Shown: piece after piece, positions 1 to 5,300 of the stretch
Layout: the number at the start of each line of letters is the position of its first letter
Position numbering within the stretch: the stretch's first letter is position 1
Notes under the pieces: model-generated
What the model saw: only the letters and a program-made list of their open reading frames with translations
The model's database searches: none
What the model was told of the DNA's origin: nothing
Translations under genes and position numbers: made by a program
From: JAWVZH01 sp033722295
GTDB taxonomy: Bacteria > Bacteroidota > Bacteroidia > Chitinophagales > Saprospiraceae
Reading direction: 5' to 3'
DNA length: 8,304 nucleotides
Assembly (NCBI GenBank): GCA_033722295.1
Contig: JAWVZH010000126.1
Location: forward strand, 1-8,304

Positions 1-15
1 CCTCTGATGAATGGC

Positions 16-23
16 TATATTTG
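16..23 (+). promoter_or_regulatory. Putative Bacteroidota -7 promoter element for tRNA-Leu
   Basis: The sequence TATATTTG matches the Bacteroidota primary-sigma -7 consensus TAnnTTTG at every fixed position. It lies 22 bases before the mature tRNA, which leaves room for a start site near position 30 and a short 5' leader. The partner -33 box (TTTG-like, about 19-20 bases upstream) would fall outside the window, so only half of the promoter can be seen. Confidence 0.5.
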
Positions 24-45
24 CGCTCGATTCGATCGATTCTAC

Positions 46-131
46 GCCCAGATGGTGGAATTGGTAGACACGCTGGCTTGAGGGGCCAGTGCCCGTTATA
101 GGGCGTGCAGGTTCGACTCCTGTTCTGGGCA
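46..131 (+). tRNA. tRNA-Leu, anticodon GAG
   Basis: This is an 86-nt class II tRNA that decodes CUC/CUU leucine codons. The acceptor stem pairs GCCCAGA (46-52) with TCTGGGC (124-130), followed by discriminator A131. The anticodon stem CTGGC (73-77) pairs with GCCAG (85-89) around the loop TTGAGGG, placing anticodon GAG at 80-82. A long variable arm (GCCC/GGGC around a short loop) identifies the leucine/serine type, and the T arm carries the usual GGTTCGACTCC. CCA is not encoded (CTC follows A131), so the tRNA needs CCA-adding enzyme, as is common in Bacteroidota. A T5 run follows at about 135-139 but has no hairpin of its own. Confidence 0.96.
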
Positions 132-174
132 CTCCTTTTTATAAGATTCGGTTTTAGTTCGTATAAGTAGGATC

Positions 175-831
175 CTAATCCGCGAACCGGTAATTAAATC
201 GTTCTATATCTTCTTTATAGATATCTGCGACCAGGGCTCTGAGCTCTTCATCGTACACATCCTCATACTTAGTTTTGTAGTCATTCTTGAGTAGATGAGG
301 CAGCTCAAGACTCAGACCAAAATTTCGTTCAAGCAAAGAGATCCCAGATTGTAGTTCCTCAAATCGCAGGATCAGATCGAGCGGCGCCTGCCCAAATCCC
401 GGATCGATCCATTCGACCTGAGGCCTAAAGTTCCTTAGCTTGCTCTTCTGGAGGATCCATTTTCCCCATGTGATGAAATCCCAGTTGCGTCCCTTCTTCC
501 CGAGAATACCTGTGGTTCTCCGATAGTGATAATGACTGTAGAGCCTCGCCCAGGGATTCCTGACACACGTGAATTTGAAGGCTCTTTCCCAGACCTCATC
601 ACCGCAAATACTATAGATCTCGTCCGAAGAAAGATGTTTTTCGATGTCAAAATCCGGATTCGGAGGATTCATCTTCAAAGCCCTGGAAATACTCGATCCC
701 GCCGTTTTGGGGATGTGCACGAAGATCACTTCCTTGTCACCAATTTTTTTATAAAAAGGATATCTGCCAAGAGGAAATCCGCCCTTGATGTATTTATAGT
801 ACAGGTCGGTGATGATATAGGGACCTAACAA
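175..831 (-). CDS. Sulfotransferase family 2-type protein (PAPS-dependent, predicted)
   Basis: This 218-residue protein probably transfers sulfate from PAPS to a carbohydrate or lipid hydroxyl. The 5'-phosphosulfate-binding loop is visible as FVHIPKTAGSSI (residues 37-48), following a short hydrophobic beta-strand. The 3'-phosphate-binding motif is CVRNPWARLYSHYHYRR (89-105). A later LRFEEL (155-160) and the C-terminal YKEDIERFNYRF (205-216) are also typical of the family, and the length fits compact bacterial members. No transmembrane segment is evident, so it is probably cytosolic or peripheral. The start is TTG at 829-831: an in-frame TAA lies eight codons upstream with no ATG or GTG between, and the next ATG (Met54) falls after the P-loop. 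Its stop (TAG) lies 43 bases past the tRNA, which faces it on the opposite strand. It is divergent from the lipoprotein gene, so no operon partner is visible. The acceptor cannot be read from the sequence; envelope polysaccharide, LPS or a lipid are possibilities. Confidence 0.85.
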   Translation of the reverse strand: MLGPYIITDLYYKYIKGGFPLGRYPFYKKIGDKEVIFVHIPKTAGSSISRALKMNPPNPDFDIEKHLSSDEIYSICGDEVWERAFKFTCVRNPWARLYSHYHYRRTTGILGKKGRNWDFITWGKWILQKSKLRNFRPQVEWIDPGFGQAPLDLILRFEELQSGISLLERNFGLSLELPHLLKNDYKTKYEDVYDEELRALVADIYKEDIERFNYRFAD

Positions 832-913
832 GGACTGAACTTTTCTGAAGAGTTAAAATAATCTGACATTTACCGTCTTTTTAGCACATTTTAAGGGAAG
901 TTTTAACACACCG

Positions 914-945
914 TTAGAATGGATATTAAACTATTGATAATTTCG
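914..945 (+). promoter_or_regulatory. Weak candidate promoter for the lipoprotein gene
   Basis: Within the 174-bp divergent intergenic region (832-1005), TAATTTCG at 938-945 matches the Bacteroidota -7 consensus TAnnTTTG with one mismatch. TTAG at 914-917 lies 20 bases upstream, the right distance for the TTTG-like -33 box, also with one mismatch. This would put the start site near 952 and give a leader of about 50 bases. The region is AT-rich, so a chance match is quite possible. I see no clear promoter for the minus-strand sulfotransferase and no further structure in this gap. Confidence 0.25.
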
Positions 946-1005
946 AGCGGGTAATATACTAATGTCATATTTTTCCTAAAGACAAAACCTCAAAATACAC
1001 GGCCT

Positions 1006-2184
1006 ATGAAAAACTTACTACCCTATTGGCTTTTTTTTATCATATTCTTCGCCTCTTGCGCAAGTCCAGATGCACTTGTAGACTCCGGGAGGTATGACGA
1101 TGCCATTGGTTTGGTGGCCCGCAAAATCAGGGGAAAGGATAACGTCAAACAGAAACATGTCCTGGCCATCGAAGAGGCATTCAGAAAAGCCCAGAACCGG
1201 GATATGCGAGAGATCGATGTATTGAAGAAAGAAGGTCGCCCGGAAAACTGGGAACAGATCAATGACCTCTATGCGGATATCTCAAAAAGACAGAACATCG
1301 TTGCGCCGTTGGTCCCGTTGTACAGTAAGGACGGATATAAGGCGGAGTTCAAATTTGTCAAGGTGGATGAATTAAGCATAGAGTCGAGGGAAAAGACTGC
1401 AGAATACCTATATGACAGGGCACGTAAACTTATCGCTGAAGCGGAAGAAACAGGGTTGAGGGAACCAGCCAGGGAAGCCTACTATGAATTGAAAAAGATC
1501 GAGGATTTTTACCTCAATTACAAGGATAAGGATCGCCTGATGAAAATCGCACAAGTTCTGGGTACAGAGCAGTGGCTGGTCAGGATGGTCAACAAATCTG
1601 ATGTAGTATTACCGGGTGAATTCGAACGAAGGATCATGAAGATAGACGTTGGTGATCTTGACTCCAGGTGGGAGAATTTCAGTCTCACCAGGCATGAAAA
1701 TATCGACTATGACTATGAGGTCGTCATTAACATCGAGGATATTTTCGTTTCGCCCGATCAGGAAAAAGAACGGCAATTTGACGAAAGCAGAGAAATAGAG
1801 GAAGGATATGAATATGTCCTTGATGAGAATGGCAATGTGATGAAGGATTCGTCAGGCAATGACATCAAGGTGCCACGCAAAATATTCATAAAGGCCACTG
1901 TGCTGGAAGTTTACCAGACCAAGTTGGCCGAAGTAACAGGATCCTGGGACCTTATCGACACAAGGACCAATACACTGCTCAAGACAGAGCCCCTGACCGT
2001 AGAGGCAGGATTTGAGCACTACGCCTCAAAACTCATCGGGGGCGACAAGCGCGCATTGACCAAGGAAACAAAAAAGTGGCTGGGCAACGAGCCCGTACCA
2101 TTCCCATCGGATGAAGCTTTGCTTTTAGAGGCCGCGGAAGTGCTGAAGGGCCGCATAAAATCAAGAATTAAGTCCTTCAGATAA
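1006..2184 (+). CDS. Uncharacterised Bacteroidota lipoprotein, helical N-terminal half
   Basis: The 392-residue protein opens with a lipoprotein signal peptide: Lys2, a hydrophobic stretch (residues 4-16) and the lipobox FASC, with Cys18 as the lipidated residue. The ASPD that follows is not an obvious surface-export signal, so a periplasm-facing outer-membrane anchor is the default guess. Residues 19-195 are predicted helical and TPR-like (for example SGRYDDAIGLVARKI, and an amphipathic stretch around 52-95 containing LKKEGRPENWEQINDLY). Residues 200-340 look beta-rich, with a very acidic section (248-275), and the end (367-390) is an amphipathic helix rich in Ala, Leu, Lys and Arg. The Cys-Ala-Ser-Pro start and the KKEGRPENW segment resemble unnamed lipoproteins I associate with this phylum, but I cannot name the family or a function. 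The ATG at 1006 is preferred because the signal peptide begins there; there is no Shine-Dalgarno sequence, as is usual in the phylum. The gene lies 105-159 bp ahead of the giant protein on the same strand, so co-transcription is possible but unproven. Confidence 0.85.
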   Translation: MKNLLPYWLFFIIFFASCASPDALVDSGRYDDAIGLVARKIRGKDNVKQKHVLAIEEAFRKAQNRDMREIDVLKKEGRPENWEQINDLYADISKRQNIVAPLVPLYSKDGYKAEFKFVKVDELSIESREKTAEYLYDRARKLIAEAEETGLREPAREAYYELKKIEDFYLNYKDKDRLMKIAQVLGTEQWLVRMVNKSDVVLPGEFERRIMKIDVGDLDSRWENFSLTRHENIDYDYEVVINIEDIFVSPDQEKERQFDESREIEEGYEYVLDENGNVMKDSSGNDIKVPRKIFIKATVLEVYQTKLAEVTGSWDLIDTRTNTLLKTEPLTVEAGFEHYASKLIGGDKRALTKETKKWLGNEPVPFPSDEALLLEAAEVLKGRIKSRIKSFR

Positions 2185-2236
2185 TGTAAAGGGTGAAAAT
2201 GATGTCTTAAATTGACGTCCGAATACCTTATAATAT

Positions 2237-2254
2237 CGAATCAGACCTGATTCG
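2237..2254. promoter_or_regulatory. 18-nt perfect palindrome upstream of the giant secreted protein gene
   Basis: CGAATCAG-AC-CTGATTCG has perfect 8-bp arms around a 2-base centre. It lies in the intergenic region 53 bases before the ATG at 2290 and 107 before the ATG at 2344. A 2-base spacer is too tight for a good RNA hairpin loop, so a dimeric protein-binding operator is the more natural reading. The right arm continues into a 13-base direct repeat described separately. There is no T-run after it, so it is not a classical terminator for the lipoprotein gene. The function is inferred from position and symmetry only. Confidence 0.4.
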
Positions 2255-2360
2255 GACCACAGAAAATAGTTTGTTCTGGACAAGGACGTATGATATTCTA
2301 TTCGTTCAGGATTTTCGTATTTTCGAAGTCCCAAAACGATAGCATGATGATTCGGACCAC
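2248..2360 (+). repeat. 13-bp direct repeat, copies exactly 100 bp apart
   Basis: TGATTCGGACCAC occurs at 2248-2260 and again, identical, at 2348-2360. The first copy overlaps the right arm of the palindrome at 2237-2254. The second begins at the second and third bases of the ATG at 2347 and so lies at the very start of the more likely coding region. The left palindrome arm is not present at the second copy. Whether this is a regulatory pair, a duplication trace or chance is not decided by the sequence. Confidence 0.5.
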
Positions 2361-5300
2361 CCTGATTATCTTTATTACTCAGTTCTTCTGCTCACAGGGC
2401 ATTGGTCAGGTGACGTATATCGTCAATAGCACCAATGATGTCGATGATGGTACGTGTGATGCCATTCACTGTTCCTTGCGCGAGGCGATCAATGCGTCCA
2501 ACATTGATCTGATGCCTTCCACGATAGAATTCGCTGTCGGTACGGGAAATATTGAAACCATAATGCTCAACGATGCCCTGCCGATAATTACCGAAGACAG
2601 TACGATCATTGATGGCATGACTCAAACCGGAAATCCCGGGGGAGTACGGATCGATTGTGGTAATATAGGGGCTCAACAACAGGATATACTCCGAATTCAT
2701 GGCAGTCATACCCAGGTCTACGGACTGGAGATCTTTAATTACACCGTTTCAGAAGATGCCATGGTCATAGGTGCAGGCAGCCTGATCGGTGTGGGTGGCA
2801 TCTTCGTGCTGGCAAGTCCCACCACGGTACAGATCGGTGGTCCTGGCAAAGGAAATATCCTGCATTCGGTTTTCAGGACAAGATCTACGGCGGCCAACTA
2901 TGGCAATGGTATAGCCATTCACAGCGGTACGGAGATCATCATTCAGGGAAACCGAATAGGCACCAATTATAATGCTGACACTCCATTGGAGGTATATGGC
3001 GAAGGAATACGCGTGGATGAGAACAACTTTGGAGAAACACAGATCGGTGGTCCTGGCCTCGACGAAGGCAATATCATTGGCACCTGCTTTAATGGTATAG
3101 GTATTTATGGTGGTGACGGCTTTATGAAGGGCAATCACATCGGCGTGAATCGAGATCTCGATATTGATCTGGGCAACAGGAACGTGGGTATTTTCATCAG
3201 GGATGGAGATTACTATGAAGTAGGCGGTACGATGAGGAATGAGGGCAACCATTGCTTCCACAATATCTCAGGCATTGAAATAAGAACGCTGGCTAATATT
3301 TACGTGGGACACAATGTTTGTGCTTTTAATGATCCATCATTCTACGGAATCTTCACTGCAGAATGTCAGGACTGCCTCTTTCAGTTCAATGAATGCTACA
3401 ATAATGGCACCGGCATGCGAATGGAAGACAACGGGCGCACGAGCGTCATCATGCGATTCAATGAGGTTTACAATAATTTTGCCACCGGATTTACCGCCAG
3501 ATACAGGACAAGTACCGTTAACTCACCCATTACTCAGAATTCGACCTATTGTAACGGCGAAGGTATTTCCGTAGAGTTCCTGGACGGACCAAATCTGTTC
3601 TCGCCGGTGTCGTACAACAGTGTGAGCGCTACGCAAGTCATTGGGCTGGCCACTCCCAATGTTACTATCGAAGTCTTCGAACATGATACGACCGGCTGCC
3701 CCAATGCTATGTGCCAGGGAAAATACTACCTGGGGACGACCACAACGGATGCCTCTGGCCTGTGGACATACAATGATGTCTTCGTTCCAGGAAATCTATA
3801 TACTGTAACACAAACTCTAAATGGCAATGTCACTTCAGAGTTCGCTCCCTGTTTTCAGGTGCCTGATTGTTCTACAATCGTAACAACCCCGGCTGATAAT
3901 GGTCCGGGCAGTCTTCGCGAAGCGATAATTTGTGCCAACGTCAATCCGGGACCGGATACGATCACCTTTGATATCATGGGTGGCATTCCGCGTACAATAG
4001 ACCTACAGAGCAATCTGCCTGCACTGACAGATAACGCCACGGTGATCGACGCCACTACCCAGCCCAACAATTTTCCGATGAACGAGCAGATCACAATCAA
4101 TTGTGGAAATCTTTCAGGATTGGGCACTACCGGTTTGCGCATTGAAGGTGATAGTTGCGAGATATATGGATTGAAAATCATCAACAGTGACGGACACGGT
4201 ATCCTGGCTGGAAGAGATATCGATCCTATAAATCATTTTGTCCTGGGTGCTCCTCAAAAGTATAATGTCCTTGTGGATAACGATCAAACAGGCGCATACA
4301 TTTATGTCGGCAGCGATATCACAATTCAAAGTAACTATTTCGGTCTCTCTCCAACCTTTGCCCCGCCTTTCAGGCCATCAAGGACTGGATGCCAACTGGA
4401 ACTGAATGACAGGTTTTCCAATATGCTCATAGGCGGTGCTAAAAGCCTGGAGGAAGGAAATTATTTTGGGTTTTGCCTGGAGGAAGGTTGTAATGTCATC
4501 GGTGGTGGAATTGGCTCTGAATCTCAAATCCAGGGCAACTATTTTGGAACAGACAGAATGTCGACGGTAATGGCACCTAACGGATCGGCTGGATCCGGAA
4601 CCGGTGCCTTATCCATTTCAAATACCAACAGTAACATAAGTAACAATGACTTTGCCTTCAATCTAGAAGCAGGTATTTTTGCGTCTGGTGGTGATCACGA
4701 AATCAGTCTAAACTCATTCCTCTGCAATGAAGGCGGTGGTATAGACCATAATTCTCGTGGCCAAATGGGTAATCCTGATGTAACTGCTCCGGAGATCATA
4801 AGTGCGAGCAACAGTATGATCTCTGGTACATCTCAAGGCGCGGGGGCCATCGAAATCTTTTTTCATGATGATTCACAATGTCCGGGTGTACCCTGCCAGG
4901 GAGCTGTCTTTTTGGGAGTTGTGATAACGAACAATGGGGATTGGTCACTTAATGGACCATTTGGACTAAGCGATGGAGATCAGGTTACAACAACTTTCTC
5001 AAATAATAGCCAAACCTCTGAATTCTCCGAATGCGTCACCATTTGCCCTGAGCTGGAAATCACGGTAGATAATACCGGTCCTTATTGTGAAGGGGATTCG
5101 GTAACTCTCACCAGTGAATTCATGACTACAGGTACACAAATTCAATATCTATGGACAGGACCCAACGGTTACATGTCTACTGCAGCCAGCCCTACAGGAC
5201 AATTAGAAGCCGGAACCTATAGTCTTAAACTTACCATAGATGGATGTGAATATGCGGTACAAAATACGGTAGTGGTTGTATTGGACACAAGCTACACCCT

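Noticed and set aside
27..42. Repeated CGATTC/CGATCG-rich stretch before the tRNA
   Set aside because: Only two short 6-base copies; it is more simply a tRNA leader than a repeat array or att site.
168..177. TAGGATCCTA palindrome at the end of the sulfotransferase gene
   Set aside because: A 10-base palindrome without a loop or partner copies is expected by chance and overlaps the stop codon; no function is supported.
2201..2219. Possible hairpin GATGTC-loop-GACGTC after the lipoprotein gene as a terminator
   Set aside because: The stem is six pairs including a G-U, and no T-run follows, so it is too weak to call.
2212..2234. TTGACG (2212-2217) and TATAAT (2229-2234) resembling a sigma-70 promoter upstream of the giant gene
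   Set aside because: The spacer is only 11 bases rather than about 17, and Bacteroidota primary sigma factors use TTTG/TAnnTTTG elements rather than this pair.
2386..2394. Cys34 of the giant protein as a lipobox cysteine
   Set aside because: The preceding residues QFF do not fit the lipobox pattern (small residue at -1), and a signal peptidase I site a few residues later is better.
2749..3261. Long open frame on the minus strand inside the giant gene (170 codons), plus similar antisense frames at 3855-4184 and 6046-6483
   Set aside because: They lie opposite a clearly real, domain-rich coding frame; their translations show no recognisable domain and no start context.
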